Shown: in pieces, positions 17,447-25,900 of the stretch
How the letters are laid out: each line of letters opens with the position of its first letter
Numbering within the stretch: position 1 is the first letter of the stretch
Assembly (NCBI RefSeq): GCF_003268025.1
Contig: NZ_QLUW01000003.1
Location: 744,001 to 808,000, forward strand
Length of the DNA stretch: 64,000 nucleotides
Direction of reading: 5' to 3'
Origin: Paenibacillus montanisoli
GTDB taxonomy: Bacteria > Bacillota > Bacilli > Paenibacillales > Paenibacillaceae
Made by a program: the position numbers and the translations under genes
Notes under the pieces: model-generated
What the model was told of the DNA's origin: nothing
The model's database searches: none
What the model saw: the letters and a program-made list of their open reading frames with translations, nothing else

Positions 17447-18742
17447 ATGAAACTCGAAAAATTCGCACTGCCTACAGAAGGCGAGAAAATCACAATCGAT
17501 AACGGTGTACTTCAAGTACCTAACAACCCGATCGTTCCTTTCATCGAAGGCGACGGCACGGGCCGCGACATTTGGAAAGCTTCCAAGCGCGTTCTGGATG
17601 CAGCCGTTGAGAAAGCATACGGCGGCCAAAAGAAAATCGCTTGGTACGAAGTGTTCGCCGGCGAGAAAGCATTCAATACTTACGGCGAGTGGCTTCCAGC
17701 CGACACGCTGACTGCAATCCGCGAGTACATCGTTGCAATCAAAGGTCCTTTGACTACGCCAATCGGCGGCGGTATCCGTTCCCTGAACGTTGCGCTTCGC
17801 CAAGAGCTTGACCTGTACGTTTGCTTGCGTCCGGTTCGTTACTTCGACGGCGTACCTTCCCCGGTTAAGCGCCCAGAGCAAGTAGACATGGTTATTTTCC
17901 GTGAGAACACAGAAGATATCTATGCCGGCATCGAGTACCAAGAGGGCTCCGAAGCCGTTAAGAAAGTGATCGCGTTCCTGCAAAACGAAATGGGAGTTAA
18001 CAAAATCCGTTTCCCTGAAACGTCCGGTATCGGCATCAAGCCGGTTTCCGCGGAAGGCTCCAAACGTCTTGCGCGCGCAGCGATCGAGTACGCGCTGAAG
18101 CACGGCCGCAAGTCGGTTACGCTTGTACACAAAGGCAACATCATGAAGTTCACGGAAGGCGCGTTCAAAAACTGGGGTTACGAAGTGGCTGAGCAAGAGT
18201 TCGCTGACAAGACGTTCACTTGGGGTCAATACGACCGCATCAAAGAAGCTGATGGCACTGACGCTGCGAACAAAGCTCAAAAAGAAGCAGAAGCTGCTGG
18301 CAAGCTGATCGTAAAAGACGCAATTGCCGACATCGCGCTTCAACAAGTTCTGACTCGTCCTACAGACTTCGACGTAATCGCTACGTTGAACTTGAACGGC
18401 GACTACCTGTCCGATGCGCTTGCAGCACAAGTAGGCGGTATCGGTATCGCTCCAGGTGCTAACATCAACTACCTGACAGGCCATGCTATCTTCGAAGCAA
18501 CACACGGTACGGCTCCTAAATACGCGGATAAGGACGTCGTTAACCCAGGTTCGGTTATCCTCTCCGGCGTTATGCTGCTTGAGCACCTGGGCTGGCAAGA
18601 AGCGGCTGATTCCATCTACAAAGGCTTGGAAACAGCGATCAACAACAAAACGGTTACGTATGACTTCGCTCGCCTGATGGAAGGCGCAACCGAAGTGAAA
18701 TGCTCGCAGTTCGCTGACGAGATCATCAAAAACCTGAAATAG
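17447..18742 (+). CDS. icd: isocitrate dehydrogenase, NADP-dependent
   Basis: It oxidises isocitrate to 2-oxoglutarate with NADP. The family features are [12 protein letters not shown] near the N-terminus, IPGG-like [13 protein letters not shown] with the substrate-binding serine, the arginines of [23 protein letters not shown], and the cofactor region [10 protein letters not shown]. Its 431 residues match Bacillus CitC/Icd. The ATG at 17447 follows TAGGAGGAA; an in-frame upstream ATG at 17354 lies inside the intercistronic hairpin and is unlikely. Codon use is shifted towards T- and A-ending codons relative to neighbours, as expected for a highly expressed gene. Confidence 0.97.
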   Translation: MKLEKFALPTEGEKITIDNGVLQVPNNPIVPFIEGDGTGRDIWKASKRVLDAAVEKAYGGQKKIAWYEVFAGEKAFNTYGEWLPADTLTAIREYIVAIKGPLTTPIGGGIRSLNVALRQELDLYVCLRPVRYFDGVPSPVKRPEQVDMVIFRENTEDIYAGIEYQEGSEAVKKVIAFLQNEMGVNKIRFPETSGIGIKPVSAEGSKRLARAAIEYALKHGRKSVTLVHKGNIMKFTEGAFKNWGYEVAEQEFADKTFTWGQYDRIKEADGTDAANKAQKEAEAAGKLIVKDAIADIALQQVLTRPTDFDVIATLNLNGDYLSDALAAQVGGIGIAPGANINYLTGHAIFEATHGTAPKYADKDVVNPGSVILSGVMLLEHLGWQEAADSIYKGLETAINNKTVTYDFARLMEGATEVKCSQFADEIIKNLK

Positions 18743-18750
18743 AGCTCATA

Positions 18751-18804
18751 TGAAGCGTGCATGATTCGTACGGCAAGCAGCCGGTGCGTTTCTTGCACGC
18801 TTCA
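18751..18804 (+). other. hairpin in the icd-mdh gap
   Basis: TGAAGCGTGCA (18751-18761) is perfectly complementary to TGCACGCTTCA (18794-18804), an 11-bp stem around a 32-base loop. No T-run follows. Like the citZ-icd hairpin it sits in an intercistronic gap and may act in mRNA processing or partial termination. Confidence 0.7.
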
Positions 18805-18879
18805 CTTGCTCGATAAGAGGCTGTCTGCAATAGCTTGGCTCTTGGCTTAAATAACATTATTTAAGGGAGGCTTTTTACG

Positions 18880-19821
18880 ATGGCGATTAAACGTAATAAA
18901 ATTACGGTTGTAGGCGCCGGCTTTACCGGCGCAACGACGGCTTTGATGCTTGCGCAGAAAGAGCTTGGCGATATCGTGCTCGTTGATATCCCGCAGCTTG
19001 AGAACCCGACTAAAGGCAAAGCGCTTGATATGCTGGAATCGACGCCGGTTCAATGCATTGACGCCAAGATCACCGGTACGTCCGATTATGCGGAAACCGC
19101 CGGCTCCGATGTCGTGATCATCACTGCAGGCATCGCACGCAAGCCGGGCATGAGCCGCGACGATTTGGTCAATACCAACGCCGGCATCATGAGATCCGTT
19201 TGCGAGAACATCAAAGCGACGAGCCCGAATGCCTATGTCATCATCCTGTCCAACCCGGTTGACGCGATGACGTATGTAGCCTACAATGCGCTCGGCTTCC
19301 CGAAAAATCGCGTTATCGGCCAATCCGGCGTACTGGATACGGCCCGTTATTGCACGTTTATCGCGCAGGAGCTGAACGTGTCGACGGAGGATGTTCGCGG
19401 CTTCGTGCTTGGCGGCCACGGCGATGACATGGTTCCGCTCGTTCGTTACTCCAACGTAGGCGGCATTCCGATCGAGAAGCTGATTCCGGCGGACCGCATC
19501 GAGGCGATCGTGCAGCGCACGCGCGTGGGCGGCGGCGAAATCGTCAACCTGCTCGGAAACGGCAGCGCGTATTATGCGCCGGCCGCCTCGCTGGTTCAAA
19601 TGACGGAAGCGATCCTGAAGGATAAGAAACGGATCCTTCCGGTCATCGCTTTGCTCGAAGGCGAGTACGGCTATAACAATCTGTTCATGGGCGTTCCGGT
19701 CATCCTTGGCGGCGACGGCATCGAGAAAGTATTCGAGCTTGAGCTTACCGAGGACGAGAAAGCGGCGCTCGAAAAGTCGGCGAATTCGGTTCGCAACGTG
19801 ATTGCGATCGTGAACGGCTAA
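18880..19821 (+). CDS. mdh: malate dehydrogenase
   Basis: It oxidises malate to oxaloacetate with NAD. The protein belongs to the LDH-like malate dehydrogenase family: glycine-rich [10 protein letters not shown] at residues 10-19, Asp of LVDIP closing the NAD site, substrate arginines in [18 protein letters not shown], and the catalytic histidine in [10 protein letters not shown]. The length of 313 is normal. The ATG follows AAGGGAGGC. It is the last gene of the citZ-icd-mdh cluster and is followed by a terminator. phoPR, next in B. subtilis, is replaced here by recQ. Confidence 0.97.
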   Translation: MAIKRNKITVVGAGFTGATTALMLAQKELGDIVLVDIPQLENPTKGKALDMLESTPVQCIDAKITGTSDYAETAGSDVVIITAGIARKPGMSRDDLVNTNAGIMRSVCENIKATSPNAYVIILSNPVDAMTYVAYNALGFPKNRVIGQSGVLDTARYCTFIAQELNVSTEDVRGFVLGGHGDDMVPLVRYSNVGGIPIEKLIPADRIEAIVQRTRVGGGEIVNLLGNGSAYYAPAASLVQMTEAILKDKKRILPVIALLEGEYGYNNLFMGVPVILGGDGIEKVFELELTEDEKAALEKSANSVRNVIAIVNG

Positions 19822-19853
19822 TCGAGCAAGACGCAGCTCATGAAGCACATGAG

Positions 19854-19880
19854 ACCCTGACAGAATACCGTCAGGGTTTT
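19854..19880 (+). terminator. terminator after mdh
   Basis: ACCCTGAC and GTCAGGGT form an 8-bp stem around eight bases, followed by TTTTCC. A small CTCATG/CATGAG hairpin lies directly before it. Confidence 0.8.
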
Positions 19881-19914
19881 CCTATTTTATTTTCAGGGGA
19901 GGAGAGGACTTAGC

Positions 19915-22146
19915 ATGCATACAGATGCGCTGCAAATGCTGAAGCAGGTTTACGGCTACGACAGCTTCCGCAAAGGTCAAAGCGATATCATCGAAGGCAT
20001 CCTGAAGGGCAAGGATACGCTGGCGATATTGCCGACAGGCGGCGGCAAGTCGATTTGTTACCAGCTCCCGGCCATGCTTCTGCCCGGGACGACCATCGTC
20101 GTATCGCCGCTTATTTCGCTTATGAAGGATCAGGTTGATGCGCTTAACCGGCTGGGCGTAGCGGCGGCCTATCTGAACAGCTCGCTCGACGCGGCCGCCT
20201 ACCGTGAAGTGGTCAGACAAGCTGATGAAGGTGCCTACAAACTGCTCTATGTCGCGCCGGAACGGCTGGACAGCGGCATGTTCGATTCCTTGTCGAGCCG
20301 CATGCATATACCGCTCATCGCGATCGATGAAGCGCACTGCGTCTCCCAGTGGGGACATGATTTCCGTCCGAGCTACCGCCAGCTGGCAGGATGGATCGGC
20401 AGGCTGGAGAACCGGCCGCCGGTGGCCGCTTTCACGGCGACGGCAACGCCGGAGGTGTCGCAGGACATTGCTGCGATGCTGAGTCTTCGCAAGCCGAACA
20501 TTTTCGTAACCGGGTTTGCTCGGACGAATTTGTCGCTCTCGGTCGTTACCGGAACGGATAAGCGAAAGTTTCTGCGGGACTTCGTTATGCAGCGGCCGGA
20601 TCAATCGGGCATCGTCTACACGGCAACGCGCAAGGAAGCGGAGGAGGTATATGACGATTTAAGCAGGCTGGGCGTTGCGGCAGGCAAATACCACGGCGGA
20701 TTGAACGACGAAGAGCGCGGGGATGCGCAGGAGAAGTTCCGCTTCGACGATTACCGCGTCATGGTGGCGACTAACGCATTCGGCATGGGGATCGATAAGC
20801 CGAACGTCCGCTATGTCGTCCATTGGCAAATGCCCGGCGATGTGGAATCGTATTATCAAGAAGCGGGGCGCGCGGGCCGTGACGGCGAAGAAAGCGAGTG
20901 CGTGCTGCTGTTCGAGCCGCAGGATGTCCAGGTGCAGCGATTTCTCATTGACCGAAGCACCGGCGATCCGGAGCGGAAGACGATTCAGCTGAACAAGCTG
21001 TACACGATGATGCACTATAGCAGGTCGGAGAAATGCCTGCTCCAATATATCGTTAAGTATTTCGGCGAGTCGGATGTGCCGGAGTGCGGCAAATGCAGCA
21101 ATTGCCTGGATCAGAGCGCGCTGATCGACACGACGGAGGACGCCCGCAAGGCGCTGTCCTGCGTAGGGCGTCTCAAAGGCAGGTTCGGCATCTCGCTTGC
21201 CTCGAAGGTACTGAAGGGCTCCCGGGAGAAGCGGATTCTAGAGCTTGGCTTAGATCGGCTCACGACATACGGTCTCATGAGAAGCTGGCCGGAAAAAGAC
21301 ATCGCGGATCTGATGTACTGGCTTGTTGCGGAAGGGTATTTGAGGATAAGCGAGGGTGAATATCCGACCGTGTCGCTGACGGCCGATGCGCTGCCCGTAC
21401 TCGAAGGGAAAGTAACGGTTCAGCGCAGGCAGAGCGCGGCAGCCAAGCGAAGAGCCGCGGAAGGCACGGCCATTACGGCGGCCAACACGCCGCTGTTCGA
21501 GGCGCTGCGCGAATGGCGGCGTGTTACGGCTGCGAAAGAGCATGTTCCGCCATTCATGCTGTTCTTCGATGCGGCGCTGCGTGAAATCGCGGACAGGCAG
21601 CCGGTAAACACGGAGCAGCTGATGGCCGTCAAGGGCATCGGCGCAGCGAAGGCAGCGAAATATGGGAGCGAGGTTATTGCGATCGTTCGTCAGTTCAAAG
21701 GGGAAGCGGCGTCTTCAAGGTCTGAGAGCCATACCGACATGAATCGGAAGCCCGGTTCCAACGCGGAAGCAGAATACGCTGCAGTTTCAGTCGCGAGCAC
21801 GCCGCCGGAAGGACATTCCGTTATGGCACAGCTGGAGGGCTTGCCGAGCCATTTGCAATCGCTATCGCTGCTCGGCTTGGGCCATTCCATTGCGGAAATC
21901 GCTTCGCTGCGCGGCATGGGGCGGGTGACCGTCGAGAATCATCTGCTGCGCTGCGCGCAAGAGGGCGAGGAGCTCGAATTGGATGCTTTTATTCCCGGAG
22001 AGTATGAAGCGCAAATCGTCGAAGCCATCGGCCGGATCGGGGCTGAGAAGCTGAAGCCGATCAAAGAAGCGCTGCCGGACGAGGTCGACTATTTTGCGAT
22101 CAAGGCCGTTATAGTGAAGCATAAGCTGTCGCCTGTCGCGGAATAA
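19915..22146 (+). CDS. recQ: ATP-dependent DNA helicase RecQ with C-terminal helix-turn-helix domain
   Basis: This is a 3'-5' DNA helicase of superfamily 2 acting in repair and recombination. Walker A is PTGGGKSICYQ at about residues 40-50, the DEAH box is IDEAHCVSQWGHDFRP, and motif VI is YYQEAGRAGRDG. The zinc-binding RQC region shows CLLQYIVKYF...CGKCSNC. An HRDC domain (VKGIGAAKAAKYG) follows at about 565-590. The last 110 residues form an extra domain with IAEIASLRGMGRVTVENHL, like the HTH_40 domain found in Bacillus YpbB. At 743 residues it is longer than typical RecQ. It has its own ATG after GGGGAGGAGAGG. Confidence 0.95.
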   Translation: MHTDALQMLKQVYGYDSFRKGQSDIIEGILKGKDTLAILPTGGGKSICYQLPAMLLPGTTIVVSPLISLMKDQVDALNRLGVAAAYLNSSLDAAAYREVVRQADEGAYKLLYVAPERLDSGMFDSLSSRMHIPLIAIDEAHCVSQWGHDFRPSYRQLAGWIGRLENRPPVAAFTATATPEVSQDIAAMLSLRKPNIFVTGFARTNLSLSVVTGTDKRKFLRDFVMQRPDQSGIVYTATRKEAEEVYDDLSRLGVAAGKYHGGLNDEERGDAQEKFRFDDYRVMVATNAFGMGIDKPNVRYVVHWQMPGDVESYYQEAGRAGRDGEESECVLLFEPQDVQVQRFLIDRSTGDPERKTIQLNKLYTMMHYSRSEKCLLQYIVKYFGESDVPECGKCSNCLDQSALIDTTEDARKALSCVGRLKGRFGISLASKVLKGSREKRILELGLDRLTTYGLMRSWPEKDIADLMYWLVAEGYLRISEGEYPTVSLTADALPVLEGKVTVQRRQSAAAKRRAAEGTAITAANTPLFEALREWRRVTAAKEHVPPFMLFFDAALREIADRQPVNTEQLMAVKGIGAAKAAKYGSEVIAIVRQFKGEAASSRSESHTDMNRKPGSNAEAEYAAVSVASTPPEGHSVMAQLEGLPSHLQSLSLLGLGHSIAEIASLRGMGRVTVENHLLRCAQEGEELELDAFIPGEYEAQIVEAIGRIGAEKLKPIKEALPDEVDYFAIKAVIVKHKLSPVAE

Positions 22147-22156
22147 TCCGTCTTCT

Positions 22157-22185
22157 TTGAATTGCTTGGCTGATTTTAGTATAAT
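22157..22185 (+). promoter_or_regulatory. sigma-A promoter for the gene at 22222
   Basis: TTGAAT (22157-22162), a 17-base spacer and a perfect TATAAT (22180-22185) lie 37 bases before the next start codon. Confidence 0.7.
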
Positions 22186-22221
22186 TAATACGATTATATA
22201 CCAATTTAGGAGGACCCACGG

Positions 22222-22653
22222 ATGTTCGATTTTATGTTGTTTTTGCACGTGCTTGGCGCAGCCGGCATGGGGTTTTACCTTGTCCTGCCGCTGATGGTCG
22301 GACGCGCATCCAAGCTTGACGGCAGCGGACAAGCTGGCTTGGCAGACGGCCTCGTCACCGCGAACCGCATCGCTCAATATTTTCTCGTCCTGCAGCTGCT
22401 GACAGGCGGCTACTTGATGTCGCAAGGTGAGTATAAAGTGATTTGGATGATTATCGTGACCCTGTTGTTCCTCGCAATTGCCGCGCTAGGGGGCATCGTG
22501 ACGAAGCCGCTGAAACGAATCGCAACCGCCATTCAGAGCGGCGAAAGCGCTTCGGCTCATATCGCTAAAGCCCGTGTGCTTAGCCTGATTATTCTTGTTA
22601 TTTATGTGGTGATTCTCTATTTCATGAAATATCCGATTAGAGTAACGATGTAG
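22222..22653 (+). CDS. four-helix integral membrane protein, unknown function
   Basis: This 143-residue protein has hydrophobic segments at about residues 3-25, 48-65, 72-92 and 118-138, with short polar loops. The N-terminus (FLHVLGAAGMGFYLVLP) recalls small membrane proteins with a conserved His in the first helix, such as DUF2269 or CopD-like families, but I cannot assign it. The ATG follows TAGGAGGACC and it has its own promoter. The 41-bp hairpin array begins 2 bases after its stop codon, so any read-through transcript would carry the whole array. Confidence 0.8.
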   Translation: MFDFMLFLHVLGAAGMGFYLVLPLMVGRASKLDGSGQAGLADGLVTANRIAQYFLVLQLLTGGYLMSQGEYKVIWMIIVTLLFLAIAALGGIVTKPLKRIATAIQSGESASAHIAKARVLSLIILVIYVVILYFMKYPIRVTM

Positions 22654-22655
22654 CG

Positions 22656-22979
22656 AGCGGAGAGAGTTTGACACCGTCAAACTCCCTATATTCATTAGCG
22701 GAGAGAGTTTGACTACGTCAAACTCCCTATATTCATTAGCGGGGAGAGTTTGACTACGTCAAACTCCCTATATTCATTAGCGGGGAGAGTTTGACTACGT
22801 CAAACTCCCTATATTCATTAGCGGAGAGAGTTTGACTACGTCAAACTCCCTATATTCATTAGCGGAGAGAGTTTGACTACGTCAAACTCCCTATATTCAT
22901 TAGCGGAGAGAGTTTGACACCGTCAAACTCCCTATATTCATTAGCGGGGAGAGTTTGACTACGTCAAACTCCCTATATT
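22656..22979 (+). repeat. array of eight 41-bp tandem repeats, each a perfect hairpin
   Basis: Eight head-to-tail copies start at 22656, 22697, 22738, 22779, 22820, 22861, 22902 and 22943; the last is cut to 37 bases. Each holds GAGTTTGAC, a 3-base loop and GTCAAACTC, then TCCCTATATTCATT or similar. The loop is ACC in copies 1 and 7 and TAC in the others. The base after GCGG is A or G. The stem never varies. There are no unique spacers, so it is not a CRISPR. It fills the whole gap before the sugar kinase and ends at that gene's AGGAGG. Confidence 0.97.
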
Positions 22980-22992
22980 AGGAGGGATACCG

Positions 22993-23949
22993 TTGACGAA
23001 GGCAGTTCCGGAATTATTGACATTTGGGGAAACGATGGCTTTGTTTATGCCGCAGGAACACAAGAGCATCGAAAACGCAGCTACGCTTGAAGTCAGCTTC
23101 GGCGGCGCCGAAAGCAATGTCGCCATCGGCGTGGCCCGTCTGGGCGGTTCGGTGGGCTGGTTCGGCGCGTTTGGCGATGACCCTCTCGGCCGTTCCATCC
23201 TGAAGCGCATCCGCGGCGAAGGGGTTGACGTGTCGCGCGCCAGTCTGGTTGAAGGGGCGCAGACCGGCATGATGTTCCGCGAGACGGTGGCGGGCAAGCT
23301 GACCGTCCATTATTTCCGCAAGCATTCCGCAGCAAGCCAAATGCGGCCGGAGCACCTGGATCTGGACTACATCCGCGGCTGCAAAATACTGCATATCACC
23401 GGAATTACTCCGGCGCTAAGCAAGAACTGCCGTGAAACGATCTTTGCCGTCGTTGCCGCAGCCAAAGAAGCCGGCGTTAAAATCTGTTTCGACCCGAATT
23501 TGCGTTTGAAGCTGTGGACGATCGAAGAAGCGCGGGAAGTTGTGCTGCCGCTCGCGGCGCAAGCGGATTACTTCCTGCCGGGCTGGGACGAACTGCGGAT
23601 GCTGTATGACACCGACGATTTCGCCGCTGTGAAGGCGGAGCTGACGAAGCTGTCCGCAATCAGCGTCATCAAAGGCGTCGGCGATACGACGGTCGTCCTT
23701 GAAAACGGCCAAGCGTCCGAGGTGCCGTTCTACCCGGTCGAACGGGTAGTCGATACGGTAGGCGCCGGCGATGCGTTCTGTTCCGGATTTCTGACGGGAC
23801 TGCAGAAGGGCATGACTCCGCTCGAGGCTGTCCGCCTTGGCAGCATTAGCGGCGCGCTTGTCGTGCAAATGCGCGGCGACTGGGAGGCGCTGCCTGACTG
23901 GGCGACCGTTGAACGCAGAATGTCGGATAAAGGCTGGGTGGAGCGTTAA
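22993..23949 (+). CDS. PfkB-family sugar kinase, probably 2-keto-3-deoxygluconate kinase
   Basis: This is a ribokinase-fold cytoplasmic kinase. The N-terminal FGGAESNVAIGVARLG and the C-terminal VDTVGAGDAFCSGFL, with its catalytic Asp and anion hole, are the two PfkB signatures. The length of 318 is typical of KdgK. The pattern GETMALFMP at the start resembles KDG kinases, but fructokinases are similar, so the substrate is inferred. It starts with TTG after AGGAGG (22980-22985), which directly joins the last hairpin repeat. The DeoR regulator begins at the base after its stop codon, so the two form one unit. Confidence 0.85.
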   Translation: MTKAVPELLTFGETMALFMPQEHKSIENAATLEVSFGGAESNVAIGVARLGGSVGWFGAFGDDPLGRSILKRIRGEGVDVSRASLVEGAQTGMMFRETVAGKLTVHYFRKHSAASQMRPEHLDLDYIRGCKILHITGITPALSKNCRETIFAVVAAAKEAGVKICFDPNLRLKLWTIEEAREVVLPLAAQADYFLPGWDELRMLYDTDDFAAVKAELTKLSAISVIKGVGDTTVVLENGQASEVPFYPVERVVDTVGAGDAFCSGFLTGLQKGMTPLEAVRLGSISGALVVQMRGDWEALPDWATVERRMSDKGWVER

Positions 23950-24753
23950 ATGGCGGACGTGCAATCGTCGAAAGGACAGCGGCGGCGGGAGCAAATGTTG
24001 AATGTGCTGAAGCGGCAGGGGCGGATTACGATCCAAGAAGTCGTTGAACGGTTTGGCATTTCAGAGGCTACGGCAAGGCGCGACCTGGAGCTGATGGAGA
24101 AATCGGAGCCGGTCATCCGGACGATTGGCGGCGCCATGTATGACGGCATGAACGCGGTGCGGGAGCTTCCGTTCGCGGAGAAGGAAGGGCTGTCCTTTCT
24201 GGAGAAGGAACGGATTGCGGCCGCAGCCGCTGGGCTGATCTTCGAAGGGGATGTCGTCGGGCTGTCCGGCGGGACGACGAACTATTATCTGGCCAAGCTG
24301 CTCAAAACGCGCAGAGGCATTACCGTAGTTACCAACGCGGTCAATGTCGCGATGGAGCTTGCAGGCAGCGAGATTAACGTAGTCGTGACCGGGGGCATGA
24401 TGCGGCACAACAGCTTCGAGCTGTGCGGCCCGCTCGGGGAAGGGATGATCGGACAGCTGCACATCGGGAAAATGTTTCTCGGTGTCGATGGCGTATCCTC
24501 CACAGGCGGCATTACGACCTATTCCGAGCAGGAGGCGCAAATCGCCAAAGCGATGATTCGCCGTTCGCAAGCGACGTACGCGATGTTCGATCACACGAAG
24601 ATCGGACGCACCTCGTTGTTCTCGATCGCGCCGCTCGCCGAGCTGCAAGCGTTCATAACGGACCGGCCGCTGCCTCAACAGCTGGCTTCCATCGCGAACA
24701 ACCTCGGCATCCAAACGGTCATCGCAAACGAGGACCAAGAAGCTTCCGTTTAA
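23950..24753 (+). CDS. DeoR/GlpR-family transcriptional regulator
   Basis: This is a sugar-phosphate-responsive repressor type. The N-terminal helix-turn-helix is RREQMLNVLKRQGRI followed by EVVERFGISEATARRDL at about residues 12-48. The C-terminal DeoR sensor domain has LSGGTTNYYLAK, VVTNAVNVAMEL and the FLGVDGVS motif. The length of 267 is slightly above the family norm of 250. It begins immediately after the kinase stop codon, so it probably controls the kinase locus in response to a phosphorylated sugar. A strong terminator follows. Confidence 0.92.
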   Translation: MADVQSSKGQRRREQMLNVLKRQGRITIQEVVERFGISEATARRDLELMEKSEPVIRTIGGAMYDGMNAVRELPFAEKEGLSFLEKERIAAAAAGLIFEGDVVGLSGGTTNYYLAKLLKTRRGITVVTNAVNVAMELAGSEINVVVTGGMMRHNSFELCGPLGEGMIGQLHIGKMFLGVDGVSSTGGITTYSEQEAQIAKAMIRRSQATYAMFDHTKIGRTSLFSIAPLAELQAFITDRPLPQQLASIANNLGIQTVIANEDQEASV

Positions 24754-24756
24754 CTC

Positions 24757-24807
24757 AAGCAACATCCGCTATGGATTTCGTATCCGAGAGGATGTTGCTT
24801 TTTTTTG
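24757..24807 (+). terminator. terminator after the DeoR regulator
   Basis: AAGCAACATCC and GGATGTTGCTT form an 11-bp stem, followed by a run of T. It separates the kinase-regulator unit from the next gene. Confidence 0.9.
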
Positions 24808-24885
24808 TTAAAAATATTGCTTCTGATTTTTCTGTTTTTTGCTATACTTGGGATTGTACGAGAACTTGTAAAGGAGAAATGTGAC

Positions 24886-25818
24886 GTGTCTGAAAAGTTG
24901 ATTATTGGTAACGAATCTCACTCCTATGAAGTTGCAAGAGGCTGGGGCAAGCTCCCTGAGGGAATTGCTTACGGCTATACCCACGGCGTTGTTGTCGATG
25001 AAAATGACAACGTTTACGTACATAACACTAGCAAAGATTCGGTCATCGTGTTTGACAAAGAAGGCAATTTCCTGACCTCCTGGGGCGCGGAATTCGAGGG
25101 AGGCGCGCACGGCTTCTATCTTCATCGCGACAATGACGGCATCGAATATTTATACTTCGCGGACACGAATCGCGCCTTGGTCGTAAAAACGACGCTTTCC
25201 GGCGAAGTGCTGCTGGAGATCGGCTGCCCGGACCGTCCGGATCTGTACGACGCGCAGCGCCGTTACGTACCGACGGACGTGTGCGTTGCGCCTAATGGCG
25301 ATATTTACGTTTCCGACGGCTACGGCCAGTATCATATCCACCAGTTCGATGCGAAGGGCAGCTATATCCGCTCCTTTGGCGGACGAGGCTCGGAGCCGGG
25401 CAAAGTGATCGAGCCGCACGGCATTTCGATCAACCTGCGCGGCGAAGAACCGGAAGTGTATGTGGCCGACCGCAGAAACAGCCGGATTCACGTGTTCACG
25501 CTGGAGGGCGAGCATAAGCGCTTCGTGGATCATAACCTCGATCTGCCATGCAGCTTCTATTTCTTCGGCGATGAAGTCTACATTCCGGATCTGGACAGCC
25601 GCGTAACGGTGCTCGATAAGAACGACCGCCTGATCACGCATCTCGGCGAAGATCAGCAAGCCTATAAGCAGCAAGGCTGGCCGAACCTGCCGAAATCATA
25701 CTATCGTCCCGACAAATTCAGCTCGCCGCACGGCGTTTGCGTCGATTCGCAAGGCAACGTGTACGTTGCGGAATGGATCTTTGACGGCCGGATCACGAAG
25801 CTGATTAGACAGAAATAG
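24886..25818 (+). CDS. NHL-repeat six-bladed beta-propeller protein
   Basis: The 310-residue protein is built of NHL-type repeats: VDENDNVYVHNTSKDSVIVFD, APNGDIYVSDGYGQYHIHQF, EVYVADRRNSRIHVFTLEG and VDSQGNVYVAEW. This resembles the propeller of peptidyl-alpha-hydroxyglycine amidating lyase-like proteins. No signal peptide is seen with this start, so it would be cytoplasmic. I chose GTG at 24886 because AAAGGAGAA lies 8-15 bases upstream. A longer frame from TTG at 24805 has a hydrophobic start but begins in the T-run of the previous terminator. Function is unknown; lactonase- or binding-type roles are possible. Confidence 0.8.
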   Translation: MSEKLIIGNESHSYEVARGWGKLPEGIAYGYTHGVVVDENDNVYVHNTSKDSVIVFDKEGNFLTSWGAEFEGGAHGFYLHRDNDGIEYLYFADTNRALVVKTTLSGEVLLEIGCPDRPDLYDAQRRYVPTDVCVAPNGDIYVSDGYGQYHIHQFDAKGSYIRSFGGRGSEPGKVIEPHGISINLRGEEPEVYVADRRNSRIHVFTLEGEHKRFVDHNLDLPCSFYFFGDEVYIPDLDSRVTVLDKNDRLITHLGEDQQAYKQQGWPNLPKSYYRPDKFSSPHGVCVDSQGNVYVAEWIFDGRITKLIRQK

Positions 25819-25844
25819 CATTCATAGGAACTTAAAATAAAAAT

Positions 25845-25897
25845 AGGGTTATGCAGCATCGTAAGCCTGCTAAGGCTTCTGCTGCATAACCCTTTTT
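25845..25897. terminator. bidirectional terminator between propeller gene and nagA
   Basis: AGGGTTATGCAGCA and TGCTGCATAACCCT pair perfectly over 14 bp, followed by TTTT. The converging nagA transcript reads the same stem. Confidence 0.9.
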
Positions 25898-25900
25898 CGT

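Noticed and set aside
22656-22979. CRISPR array
   Set aside because: The repeats are directly adjacent with no unique spacers, the unit is 41 bp throughout, and no cas genes are present.
24805-24885. Membrane-anchored N-terminus for the beta-propeller protein from TTG at 24805
   Set aside because: This start lies in the T-run of the previous gene's terminator and has no ribosome binding site. GTG at 24886 has a good one.
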